Part shown: positions 17,436 to 24,952 of the stretch, in pieces | Layout of the letters: each line of letters begins with the position of its first letter | Position numbering within the stretch: the first letter of the stretch is position 1 | Assembly (NCBI GenBank): GCA_965229765.1 | Contig: CBDDJT010000004.1 | Coordinates: 1,302,001-1,366,000, forward strand | Direction of reading: 5' to 3' | DNA: 64,000 bases | Origin: ASV31 sp965229765 | GTDB taxonomy: Bacteria > Pseudomonadota > Alphaproteobacteria > Rhodobacterales > Rhodobacteraceae | Notes under the pieces: generated by a model | Database searches by the model: none | Told to the model about the DNA's origin: nothing | What the model saw: the letters and a program-made list of their open reading frames with translations, nothing else | Position numbers and translations under genes: made by a program

Positions 17436-17636
17436 ATGCTGGTTGTTGCGGGCCTGCTGGTCGCCTTCGTGCTGGTGGTGTTGCTGGGACGCCCGGGGAT
17501 GCGCCAGTGCCGCTGGCGCGAGGACCGGTCTGCCGCGGTTGACGGCACGCTCTGGCGCTGCGCGGCCTGCGGGGCCAGCACGCCCGGCACGCGCCGCCGC
17601 CCGCCCCGCCGCTGCCTGAAAGGAGATACCGCTTGA
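17436..17636 (+). CDS. Small single-pass membrane protein
   Basis: 66 residues: an N-terminal hydrophobic helix (about residues 2-18, almost all Val/Leu/Ala) and a basic cytoplasmic tail. The tail contains CRWRE and CAACGAST, a possible two-cysteine metal-binding knuckle. It starts 3 nt after creD and its stop overlaps the TTG start of the next gene, so it is translated with its neighbours. I do not recognise a family; the conserved spacing is the main reason to accept it as real. Confidence 0.6.
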   Translation: MLVVAGLLVAFVLVVLLGRPGMRQCRWREDRSAAVDGTLWRCAACGASTPGTRRRPPRRCLKGDTA

Positions 17637-18475
17637 CCGAACCCGCCGATGCCGCCGCCCGCCGTGCGATCCCGCCGGTGGTCTGCTATCCCACGGACAC
17701 GCTGCCAGCGCCCGACATGTCCCTTTACGCGCGCGCCCGCGAGGGCATGGAAAAGACCGGCGAGGTGCTGGTACCACCGCGCGAGGCCCGGTGCTTTCGC
17801 GTTCCGGCGGGGCATTTCTTTCGCATCGTCAGCGTCGAGGGGCCGCAGGTGGGCGATCTGAACCTGTGGAACGCGGGCGACCTGAGCGAACGCTTCTACT
17901 CCGGCAAGACGCGGGCGCTGCACGGCACGCACCTGACCACGGGCGAGCGGATGTGGTCGTCCTTTCCCCACCTGCGCCCCATGGCGACGATCACCGGCGA
18001 CACGCTGGGCTGGTACGGCATCGACGCCTTCGGCGGCTCGGTCCATGACGTGATCGGCACGCGCTGCGACCCCTACACCCACCGGCTTCTGGCGGGGGGC
18101 GACTATCACCACTGCTGCCACTCGAACCTGACGCGCGCCCTCGCCGCGGAGACCGGCCTGCCGCTGGCCGAGGCAGAGGTGCACGTCCATGACGTGCTGA
18201 ACGTCTTCATGTGCACCGGCTTCACCCGCGACACCGGCCAGTATTTCATGAAGGCCAGCCCCGTGCGCCCCGGCGACCACCTTGAATTCTTCGCCGAGAT
18301 CGACCTTCTGGGCGCGCTGTCGGCCTGTCCGGGCGGCGATTGCGGGTCAGAGCATTCCAGCGACACGGCGCCCTGCCACCCGCTGCTGGTGGAAACCTGC
18401 CGCCCCGCCCCCGGCGCGCTGGAGGGCTGGATGCCGCCCCTGCGCAACGCCTACCCGCGCAGCCACGGCGCCTGA
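17633..18475 (+). CDS. DUF1989 / urea carboxylase-associated family protein
   Basis: 280 residues, matching the DUF1989 family often found beside urea carboxylase or urea amidolyase genes. A biochemical role is not established. Recognisable segments are VPPREARCFRVPAGHFFRI (about residues 46-64), GDLNLWNAGDLSERFYSGKTR, and the Cys/His cluster GDYHHCCHSNLTRAL (about 157-171), a possible metal site. The TTG start at 17633 is supported by AGGAG 7 nt upstream; no ATG lies near it. No urea-degradation genes are visible in this window. Confidence 0.85.
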   Translation: MTEPADAAARRAIPPVVCYPTDTLPAPDMSLYARAREGMEKTGEVLVPPREARCFRVPAGHFFRIVSVEGPQVGDLNLWNAGDLSERFYSGKTRALHGTHLTTGERMWSSFPHLRPMATITGDTLGWYGIDAFGGSVHDVIGTRCDPYTHRLLAGGDYHHCCHSNLTRALAAETGLPLAEAEVHVHDVLNVFMCTGFTRDTGQYFMKASPVRPGDHLEFFAEIDLLGALSACPGGDCGSEHSSDTAPCHPLLVETCRPAPGALEGWMPPLRNAYPRSHGA

Positions 18476-18513
18476 GCTTCTTCTGTTCCCAAATACTCCC
18501 GCCGGAGGCACGG

Positions 18514-18540
18514 CGTGGCGGGGCTCGATGCCCCGCCGCG
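18514..18540 (+). terminator. GC-rich hairpin between the DUF1989 gene and deoD
   Basis: An 11-bp stem, 18514-18524 with 18530-18540 (one G-T pair), has a 5-nt loop and is followed by GCGTTTT. It lies in the convergent gap between the DUF1989 gene and deoD and fits a terminator for the plus-strand genes. The preceding AAATACTCCCGCCGGAGG resembles a sequence I recall as common after genes in this order. Confidence 0.55.
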
Positions 18541-18578
18541 GCGTTTTCCCGGGCGGCGCGGCACGCGCCGCAACCGGG

Positions 18579-19286
18579 TCAGGCGGGGAAGGCGGCCTCA
18601 AGCGCGATCTCGACCATCTCGCCGAAGCTCGTCTCACGCTCGTCAGAGGTCAGGTTCCCGCCCGACAGCAGGTGATCGGACACCGTCAGCACCGCCAGCG
18701 CGCGGGCGCCGTGGCGGGCGGCGACGGTGTAGAGTTCCGCGGCCTCCATCTCGACGGCAAGGATGCCGTGGCGCGTCATGATCTCGTTGAGGTCGGGGCG
18801 TTCGTCGTAGAAGACGTCCGAGGAATAGATGCCGCCCACATGCGGGAGGGCGCCGCGCGCCTCGGCCGCGGCAACGGCGGCCCGCAGAAGCGACCAGTCG
18901 GCACAGGGGGCGTAGTTCAGTTCCCGGAAGATCCCGCGCGACGGCGTGGACAGCGTGGTGGCGGTCATCGCCACGATCACGTCGCGCAGGGCCACACGCT
19001 CCTGCATCGCCCCGCAAGAGCCGATGCGGATCAGCGTCGTCGCGCCATAGTCGCGGATCAGTTCGTTGGCGTAGATCGACAGCGACGGCATCCCCATGCC
19101 GCTGCCGTGGATCGTCACCGGATTGCCGCGCCATGTGCCGGTGTAGCCCAGCATCCCGCGCACCTCGTTCACCAGTCGGGGGCTGTCGAGAAAGGTTTCC
19201 GCCGCCCATTTCGCGCGGCGCGGGTCGCCCGGCATCAGGACAGTGGGCGCGATGTCGCCGGGTGCGGCGCCAATGTGGATGGTCAT
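18579..19286 (-). CDS. deoD: Purine-nucleoside phosphorylase (DeoD type)
   Basis: 235-residue hexameric-type purine nucleoside phosphorylase, cleaving purine (deoxy)ribonucleosides with phosphate in salvage. The N-terminus MTIHIGAAPGDIAPTVLMPG shows the conserved phosphate-binding GD-R region (PGDPRRA). GSCGAM lies near residue 91 and the catalytic SDH-type motif VSDHLLSGG near residue 202. VEMEAAELY binds the ribose. ATG 19286 is chosen as the family start. It is a single gene on the minus strand. Confidence 0.95.
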   Translation of the reverse strand: MTIHIGAAPGDIAPTVLMPGDPRRAKWAAETFLDSPRLVNEVRGMLGYTGTWRGNPVTIHGSGMGMPSLSIYANELIRDYGATTLIRIGSCGAMQERVALRDVIVAMTATTLSTPSRGIFRELNYAPCADWSLLRAAVAAAEARGALPHVGGIYSSDVFYDERPDLNEIMTRHGILAVEMEAAELYTVAARHGARALAVLTVSDHLLSGGNLTSDERETSFGEMVEIALEAAFPA

Positions 19287-19426
19287 GGGATTCCCCTGCT
19301 TGCCTGGCCGCACTATAGCGTGCCGCTCGGCGGGGGGAACGGGCTGCCCGATTTCGACCACAATTCGCGGCTAGCCTGACCCCACGGGGACTGCACACCT
19401 GGGGGCCGAAAGGGTGAGCAGGGGAC

Positions 19427-19627
19427 ATGAAATACACAATCGGACAGGCCGCACGCATGACGGGGCGGTCGAAGGCAACGATATGGCGCGCGGTAAAGGC
19501 GGGGAAGCTTTCAGGCACCCAGACCATGACGCGCAACGCCGGCGTCACGCCCACCTGGGTCGATTGGGACGAGGTGCGGCGGCTGTTTCCGCCGCGGCAC
19601 GATGAGCGTGAGGCCGCGACGGAGTAG
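19427..19627 (+). CDS. Small helix-turn-helix DNA-binding protein
   Basis: 66 residues: MKYTIGQAARMTGRSKATIW, then RAVKAGKLSGTQ. This is the pattern of an excisionase/MerR-type winged helix (HTH_17): helix, turn, recognition helix, then an Arg/Lys-rich wing and a VDWDEVRRLFP tail. Such proteins act in phages, plasmids or as small repressors. No integrase or phage gene is adjacent, so its target is unknown. It converges on ecm with only 3 nt between the stops. Confidence 0.7.
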   Translation: MKYTIGQAARMTGRSKATIWRAVKAGKLSGTQTMTRNAGVTPTWVDWDEVRRLFPPRHDEREAATE

Positions 19628-19630
19628 CGA

Positions 19631-21598
19631 CTATTCGGCGGCGACGGCCTTTGGGTCGGCCAGCGTCACGATATCCAGCATGATGCGGTTCAGTTCAAAG
19701 TCCTTGGGCGTGTAGACCTGTGCCACGCCCATGGCGCGCAGGCGCGTTGCGTCTTCGTCCGGGATGATGCCGCCCACGATCACCGGCACATGGGTCAGGC
19801 CGGCGGCTTTAAGGCGCGCCATCACGTCCTCGACCAGCGGCAGGTGGCTGCCCGACAGGATCGACAGGCCGATCACGTGGGCCGCGTTCTCGCGCGCCGC
19901 CGTCACGATCTGTTCCGGCGTCAGGCGGATGCCTTCATAGTCGATGTCCATCCCGCAGTCGCGGGCGCGGAACGCGATCTGTTCGGCGCCGTTCGAATGC
20001 CCGTCGAGCCCCGGCTTGCCGACGAGGAATTTCAGCCGCCGGCCCAGCCGGTCGCTGACCGCGTCGACCGCGTCGCGGATTTCGTCCAGTCCCTCGGTCT
20101 TGTTGCTGGGTGCGCGCGATACGCCGGTCGGACCGCGATATTCGCCGAAGGCGGCGCGCATCTCTCCGGCCCATTCGCCTGTCGTCACGCCGGCCTTCGC
20201 GGCGGCGATGGAGGCGGGCATGACGTTCCTGCCCTCGTGCGCGGCGGCGCGCAGGTCGGCCAGGGCGGCGGCGACCGCATCGGCGTCGCGGGCGCCGCGC
20301 CAGGCTGTCAGCCTGTCGATCTGCTCCTGTTCGACGGCTGGGTCGACGACCATGATGCCGCCGCCCTCGTCCATCAGGGGGCTGGGTTCGCCGCCGGTGA
20401 AGCGGTTGACGCCCACCACGACGGTCTCGTTGCGCTCGATCCGGTTCAGGCGTTCGGCGTTGCTGTCGACCAGCCGCGATTTCATGTATTCGATCGCCTC
20501 GACCGCGCCGCCCATCGCGTCGATGGTCGCCAGTTCGTGACGCGCGCCGTCCTTCAGCGTTTCGACCTTGGCATCGACGGCCGGGTTGCCGTCGAAGAGG
20601 TCGTCGAACTCCAGCAGGTCGGTTTCATAGGCCAGTATCTGCTGCATCCGCATCGACCATTGCTGATCCCATGGGCGGGGCAGGCCAAGCGCCTCGTTCC
20701 ACGCGGGAAGCTGAACGGCGCGGGCGCGGGCCTTTTTCGACAGCGTCACGGCCAGCATCTCTATCAGGATGCGGTAGACGTTGTTTTCCGGCTGCTGTTC
20801 GGTCAGTCCCAGCGAGTTGACCTGCACACCGTAGCGGAAGCGGCGGTATTTCGGGTCCTCGACGCCGTAGCGGTCGCGGCAGATCTCGTCCCAGAGATCG
20901 ACGAAGGCGCGCATCTTGCACATCTCGGTCACGAAGCGGATGCCGGCGTTCACGAAAAAGCTGATGCGGCCGACGAGGGCGGGGAAGTCTTCGGCCGGGA
21001 CGCGGGTGCGCAATTCGTCCAGCACGGCGGTTGCGGTGGCGAGCGCGAAGGCCAGTTCCTGTTCTGGCGTCGCGCCGGCCTCTTGCAGGTGGTAGGAACA
21101 CACGTTCATCGGGTTCCATTTCGGGACATGGGCATAGCAGTACTCGGCCACGTCCCCGATCAGCCGCAGCGAGGGTTTCGGCGGGCAGATGTATGTGCCC
21201 CGGCTGAGGTATTCCTTGATGAGGTCGTTCTGCACCGTGCCTTGCAGGGCCATGACGTCGGCGCCCTGTTCCTCTGCCACCGCGATATAGAGCGCGAGAA
21301 GCCAGGGGGCCGTGGCGTTGATCGTCATGGAGGTGTTCATCTGGTCCAGGGGGATGTTCTGGAACAGGGTGCGCATGTCACCCAGATGGCAGATCGGCAC
21401 GCCGACCTTGCCGACCTCGCCGCGGGCGAGGACATGGTCGCTGTCATAGCCGGTCTGGGTGGGCAGGTCGAAGGCGACCGAGAGCCCGGTCTGCCCCTTG
21501 GCGAGGTTGCCGCGATACAGCGCGTTCGACGCCGCGGCGGTCGAATGCCCGGCATAGGTGCGGATCAGCCAGGGGCGGTCGGGGCGTGTATCTGTCAT
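19631..21598 (-). CDS. ecm: Ethylmalonyl-CoA mutase (B12-dependent)
   Basis: 655-residue coenzyme-B12-dependent mutase converting (2R)-ethylmalonyl-CoA to methylsuccinyl-CoA, a key EMC pathway step. The N-terminal TIM-barrel domain has GLSVAFDLPTQTGYDSDHVLARGEVG, and the C-terminal cobalamin domain has GLDGHSNGAEQIA (about residue 540), the DxHxxG cobalt-ligand motif. It is shorter than methylmalonyl-CoA mutase and carries the DHVLARGEVGKVG segment I associate with Ecm. With the divergent ccr 300 bp away, the assignment is firm. ATG 21598 gives the family start MTDTRPDRPWLIRTYAGHST; a longer in-frame start exists upstream. Confidence 0.95.
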   Translation of the reverse strand: MTDTRPDRPWLIRTYAGHSTAAASNALYRGNLAKGQTGLSVAFDLPTQTGYDSDHVLARGEVGKVGVPICHLGDMRTLFQNIPLDQMNTSMTINATAPWLLALYIAVAEEQGADVMALQGTVQNDLIKEYLSRGTYICPPKPSLRLIGDVAEYCYAHVPKWNPMNVCSYHLQEAGATPEQELAFALATATAVLDELRTRVPAEDFPALVGRISFFVNAGIRFVTEMCKMRAFVDLWDEICRDRYGVEDPKYRRFRYGVQVNSLGLTEQQPENNVYRILIEMLAVTLSKKARARAVQLPAWNEALGLPRPWDQQWSMRMQQILAYETDLLEFDDLFDGNPAVDAKVETLKDGARHELATIDAMGGAVEAIEYMKSRLVDSNAERLNRIERNETVVVGVNRFTGGEPSPLMDEGGGIMVVDPAVEQEQIDRLTAWRGARDADAVAAALADLRAAAHEGRNVMPASIAAAKAGVTTGEWAGEMRAAFGEYRGPTGVSRAPSNKTEGLDEIRDAVDAVSDRLGRRLKFLVGKPGLDGHSNGAEQIAFRARDCGMDIDYEGIRLTPEQIVTAARENAAHVIGLSILSGSHLPLVEDVMARLKAAGLTHVPVIVGGIIPDEDATRLRAMGVAQVYTPKDFELNRIMLDIVTLADPKAVAAE

Positions 21599-21618
21599 GG
21601 TCCGGCTTTCGTGTATCA

Positions 21619-21656
21619 GCAATAATATTTCGCAAGAACACCCATAACCGCAAGAA
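21619..21656 (-). promoter_or_regulatory. Direct repeats upstream of ecm
   Basis: Read on the minus strand, TTCTTGCG occurs at 21656-21649 and again at 21638-21631, exactly 18 nt apart. A third related TTATTGC is at 21625-21619. All lie within 60 nt upstream of ecm. The regular spacing suggests a transcription factor site on one face of the helix. The related TTGC-TTTA-TTGC lies on the ccr side (21806-21817). The rest of the divergent gap 21599-21894 holds no gene. Confidence 0.4.
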
Positions 21657-21805
21657 ACTGGCGCTGTCAATTCGCCGCGGCGCGGCGAGGTGTCGGGGCC
21701 AGACTTTTGGCCGGGTTTCGTGATTTTTCAGCGCAAACGACTGGATCGGAGTGATTGTCGGAAAATGGGGACGACATAAAATTTCAACATGAGGCCCTAA
21801 CGAAG

Positions 21806-21817
21806 TTGCTTTATTGC
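21806..21817 (+). promoter_or_regulatory. TTGC direct repeat upstream of ccr
   Basis: TTGC-TTTA-TTGC lies 78 nt before the ccr start. It shares the TTGC core with the repeats before ecm and the inverted repeat before mcl2. On its own it is short and could be chance; its position between two genes that need coordinated control makes it worth recording. Confidence 0.3.
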
Positions 21818-21894
21818 GTGGCTGGGGTTAGATCCTTCGTTGACCGCCCAGTGATTCTGCGCTGCGGCACCACCACTTGACCCAGGAGGCGAAG

Positions 21895-23181
21895 ATGGCA
21901 CTGGATACGAACCCCGCGATCGCGGCCTATGATGCGCCGATCAAGGACCTGTACGAGGTGGGCGAGATACCCCCGATGGGCCATGTGCCGGGCCAGATGT
22001 ACGCGTGGGCGATCCGGCGTGAGCGTCACGGAGAGCCCGATACCGCGATGCAGGTCGAGGTGGTGGACGTGCCCGAGATCGACAGCCACGAGGTGCTGGT
22101 TCTCGTGATGGCGGCGGGCGTGAACTACAATGGTGTCTGGGCCGCGCTGGGCCAGCCGATCAGCCCCTTTGACGGCCACAATCAGCCCTATCATGTCGCG
22201 GGCTCGGATGCGGCGGGTATCGTCTGGGCCGTGGGCGACAAGGTGCGGACGTGGAAGGTGGGCGACGAGGTGGTCATCCACTGCAACCAGGACGACGGTG
22301 ACGACGAAGAGTGCAACGGCGGCGATCCCATGTTCAGCCCCACGCAGCGGATCTGGGGCTACGAGACGCCTGACGGGTCGTTCGCGCAGTTCACCCGCGT
22401 GCAGGCGCAGCAGCTGATGCCGCGCCCCAAGCACCTGACATGGGAGGAATCGGCCTGCTACACGCTGACGCTGGCCACCGCCTACCGGATGCTGTTCGGC
22501 CACCATCCGCATGACCTGAAGCCCGGGCAGAACGTGCTGGTCTGGGGCGCGTCGGGCGGTCTGGGATCCTATGCCATCCAGCTGATCAACACCGCAGGCG
22601 CCAACGCCATCGGCGTCATCAGCGACGAGGACAAGCGTGACTTTGTCATGAGCCTTGGTGCCAAGGGCGTGCTGAACCGCAAGGATTTCAACTGCTGGGG
22701 CCAGATGCCCAAGGTGAACACACCGGAATACAAGGAGTGGTTCACCGAGGCGCGCAAGTTCGGCAAGGCGATCTGGGACATCACCGGCAAGGGCGTGAAC
22801 GTCGACATGGTGTTCGAGCATCCGGGCGAGTCCACCTTTCCGGTGTCGACCTTCGTCTGCAAGAAGGGCGGCATGGTCGTGATCTGCGCCGGAACCACCG
22901 GGTTCAACTGCACCTTCGATGTTCGTTACATGTGGATGCACCAGAAGCGTTTGCAGGGCAGCCATTTCGCGCATCTCAAGCAGGCGTCTGCCGCCAACCG
23001 GCTGATGATAGAGCGGCGGCTGGACCCGTGCATGTCCGAGGTCTTTCCCTGGGCCGACATTCCGGCGGCGCACATGAAGATGCTGCGCAACGAGCACAAG
23101 CCGGGCAACATGTCGGTGCTTGTGCAGGCGCCAAAGACCGGTCTGCGCACGCTGGAGGATGCGCTGGACGCGGCAAGATGA
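21895..23181 (+). CDS. ccr: Crotonyl-CoA carboxylase/reductase
   Basis: 428-residue medium-chain dehydrogenase/reductase that reductively carboxylates crotonyl-CoA to ethylmalonyl-CoA with NADPH and CO2, the defining EMC pathway enzyme. The family start MALDTNPAIAAYDAPIKDLYEVGE follows AGGAGG at 21884-21889. Visible motifs are VNYNGVWAALG, the NADPH-binding WGASGGLGSYAIQL near residue 217, and MWMHQKRLQGSHFAH, where Asn and His residues of the CO2 pocket are expected. It diverges from ecm and is followed by a hairpin and the luxR cluster. Confidence 0.97.
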   Translation: MALDTNPAIAAYDAPIKDLYEVGEIPPMGHVPGQMYAWAIRRERHGEPDTAMQVEVVDVPEIDSHEVLVLVMAAGVNYNGVWAALGQPISPFDGHNQPYHVAGSDAAGIVWAVGDKVRTWKVGDEVVIHCNQDDGDDEECNGGDPMFSPTQRIWGYETPDGSFAQFTRVQAQQLMPRPKHLTWEESACYTLTLATAYRMLFGHHPHDLKPGQNVLVWGASGGLGSYAIQLINTAGANAIGVISDEDKRDFVMSLGAKGVLNRKDFNCWGQMPKVNTPEYKEWFTEARKFGKAIWDITGKGVNVDMVFEHPGESTFPVSTFVCKKGGMVVICAGTTGFNCTFDVRYMWMHQKRLQGSHFAHLKQASAANRLMIERRLDPCMSEVFPWADIPAAHMKMLRNEHKPGNMSVLVQAPKTGLRTLEDALDAAR

Positions 23182-23211
23182 CCTGAACCACGCTGTTTCA
23201 AGGACTTGGGC

Positions 23212-23260
23212 AGGGCGCCCTCGCGATTTCCGGGGAATGGATTTTCGCGAGTGGCGCCCT
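23212..23260. terminator. Long hairpin after ccr
   Basis: The arms 23212-23226 and 23245-23260 pair over 15 bp with a single bulged T, leaving an 18-nt loop. It begins 31 nt after the ccr stop. There is no long T tract, only AATCATT, so it may act as a partial terminator or RNA-stabilising stem between ccr and the downstream small ORF and luxR. It could equally be a protein-binding dyad (GGGCGCC core). Confidence 0.5.
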
Positions 23261-23318
23261 AATCATTGCGCGTTATGATTGTGTTAATGTTCCGTTAACC
23301 TTTCCCTCGGAGTGTCAG

Positions 23319-23537
23319 ATGGCGAACGACTGGATCCTCGAGGTGCTGGCCGACATGAAGGTCTACGCCGCCCGCAACGGATTGCCCGGACTGGAAGAGC
23401 AGCTGGACGCCGTCATGCTGGTTGCCACCTCGGAGATCGCGTCGAAGAAATGTGGTCGTCCGGCGCTGGGAACGCGGCATGCTGACGGGATTGCAGTCTT
23501 TCATCGAGCGGATGTCGGCGGCGGAAACGCTGAATGA
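23319..23537 (+). CDS. Small hypothetical protein upstream of luxR
   Basis: 72 codons with a convincing start: GGAG lies 8 nt before ATG, and the first 45 residues (MANDWILEVLADMKVYAARN, then GLPGLEEQLDAVMLVATSEIAS) form an amphipathic helical protein. From about residue 46 the sequence turns Gly/Arg-rich and overlaps the start of luxR by 59 nt in another frame. This suggests either translational coupling or a shortened ancestral C-terminus. I recall similar small proteins beside luxR in roseobacters, but no function. Confidence 0.6.
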   Translation: MANDWILEVLADMKVYAARNGLPGLEEQLDAVMLVATSEIASKKCGRPALGTRHADGIAVFHRADVGGGNAE

Positions 23538-24192
23538 CCTGCACGCGCTGATACCCGACCTGCGCGACCTCTTCGAGGTCGAGCACCTTGTCTACCACTC
23601 GGTCAACTCGACGGGACAGCAATACGGGATGCTGACCTATTCGCAGGACTGGGTGGACCGCTATCTCGACCAGGATTATGCGCGCATCGACCCGGTGGTT
23701 CAGGGTTGTTTCCGTCGGTTTCATCCGGTGGACTGGAAGGCGCTGGACTGGTCCGGCCGGGCGCAGCGCGATTTTCTTGGCGAGGCGGTGGACGCGGGCG
23801 TCGGACGGCAGGGATTTTCCGTGCCGATCCGGGGGCCGAACGGGCAATTCGCGCTGTTTACCGCCAGCGACCGCAGAAGTGACGATTCATGGGAGAAGTA
23901 CACGGAGGCCCGGGTGCAGGACCTGATCCTGATCGCCCACTACATCAACCAGCGTGCGCTGGAGATCGAGCGCGGCAGCGATGAGGTGTCTGGCCAAAGC
24001 CTTTCGCCGCGCGAGGTCGATGTCCTGACCTTGCTGGCGACGGGGTTAAGCCGGGCGCAGGCGGCAGAGCGCCTTTCGATTTCCGAGCATACGCTGAGGG
24101 TCTACGTCGAGAGCGCCCGCTACAAGCTTCAGGCCGCCAATACGGTACATGCCGTGGCCCGCGCCATGAGCGAGGGGCGTATCGTGATCTGA
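23479..24192 (+). CDS. luxR: LuxR-family autoinducer-binding transcriptional regulator
   Basis: 237-residue quorum-sensing regulator. The N-terminal acyl-homoserine-lactone domain has the conserved pattern SQDWVDRYLDQDYARIDPVV (W, Y, D-P), then DWKALDW and GRQGFSVPIRG. The C-terminal GerE/LuxR HTH (about residues 173-230) reads LSPREVDVLTLLATGLSRAQ, then AERLSISEHTLRVYVESA. It lies 85 bp before luxI in the same direction and should respond to the signal that LuxI makes. The start at 23479 is the first ATG giving a typical N-terminus; a longer TTG form is possible. Confidence 0.92.
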   Translation: MLTGLQSFIERMSAAETLNDLHALIPDLRDLFEVEHLVYHSVNSTGQQYGMLTYSQDWVDRYLDQDYARIDPVVQGCFRRFHPVDWKALDWSGRAQRDFLGEAVDAGVGRQGFSVPIRGPNGQFALFTASDRRSDDSWEKYTEARVQDLILIAHYINQRALEIERGSDEVSGQSLSPREVDVLTLLATGLSRAQAAERLSISEHTLRVYVESARYKLQAANTVHAVARAMSEGRIVI

Positions 24193-24245
24193 CGGTTAAC
24201 GCTATGTGCGGCCACGTCACCCCCGGTTAGCCTGATGCGCTGTAG

Positions 24246-24270
24246 CCCTGCCCTGACAAGAAGGGCCGGG
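24246..24270 (+). promoter_or_regulatory. Inverted repeat before luxI (possible lux box or hairpin)
   Basis: The arms CCCTGCCCT (24246-24254) and AGGGCCGGG (24262-24270) match at 8 of 9 positions around a 7-nt spacer and end 8 nt before the luxI ATG. The CTG-CC content recalls lux boxes. The position over the presumed ribosome-binding region would also allow translational control. It is not a perfect match to the classical 20-bp lux box. Confidence 0.35.
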
Positions 24271-24277
24271 ACTGCCG

Positions 24278-24913
24278 ATGATCCGATACATGACATGTGA
24301 TGCGCTGGGTGATGCTCCGGGACTGGCCCGGTCGATGTTCCGCGATCGCGCGGCGCAATTCCGCGATCGGCTGGGCTGGGACGTGGCCGTGGATGCCGAC
24401 GGGCAAGAGCGCGACACCTATGACGCCGGGGCGCCGCTTTACGTGATCTGGCAGGGGCCGGACGGCGCGCATGGCGGATCGATGCGGTTCCTTCCCACGC
24501 GGGGCGCGACGATGGTGAACGACCATTTCCGCCACCTGCTGGATGGAATGCGTCTGACCGCGGCGGATACGTGGGAGTGCAGCCGGTTTTGCCTGTCGGC
24601 CAGCGCCGGGCGGCGGGTTGCGCCAGCGCTTTTGCTGGGGGCGCTGGAACTGGGGTTGGCGCGGGGCTTGCGCCATGCGCTGGGGGTTTTCGACCTGCGG
24701 ATGCTGCGGGTCTATCGGCGGCTGGGCTGGGTGCCGACTGTCCTTGGCGCCGCCTGTCCGGGGCAGGAGGCGGTGGGAGTGGGACTGTGGGAGTTCGATG
24801 CCGCGCTGCGTGTACCCTTGCGAGCGGGCGCGGGTGTTGATGGTGCAGCGGCGACGCAATGGCATGACGACTGCCGCGCGGCGCTTGCAAGGCTGCCGGG
24901 GGAATGGCGCTGA
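24278..24913 (+). CDS. luxI: Acyl-homoserine-lactone synthase
   Basis: 211-residue LuxI-family synthase making an N-acyl-homoserine lactone from SAM and an acyl carrier. Conserved residues are visible in order: MFRDRAAQFRDRLGWDV (Arg, Phe, Trp near residues 21-37), DTYDAGAPLYVI (the D-D pair), GGSMRFLPT (Arg) and WECSRFCLS (Glu, SR). The acyl chain length cannot be read from this. It is paired with luxR, and both lie directly downstream of ccr. The next gene starts 40 nt later and is probably independent. Confidence 0.93.
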   Translation: MIRYMTCDALGDAPGLARSMFRDRAAQFRDRLGWDVAVDADGQERDTYDAGAPLYVIWQGPDGAHGGSMRFLPTRGATMVNDHFRHLLDGMRLTAADTWECSRFCLSASAGRRVAPALLLGALELGLARGLRHALGVFDLRMLRVYRRLGWVPTVLGAACPGQEAVGVGLWEFDAALRVPLRAGAGVDGAAATQWHDDCRAALARLPGEWR

Positions 24914-24952
24914 TCGCTGGCGCCTTGGGCGGAGGGCGTCTAGTGTCGCGCC

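Noticed and set aside
19427..19627. Prophage or integrative element around the small HTH gene
   Set aside because: No integrase, att repeats or phage genes around it; neighbours deoD and ecm are core genes.
21599..21894. Cobalamin riboswitch before ecm
   Set aside because: Ecm uses B12, but no B12-box-like conserved core is seen and the gap is shared with the ccr promoter. The 100-bp region before cobU is also too short for one.
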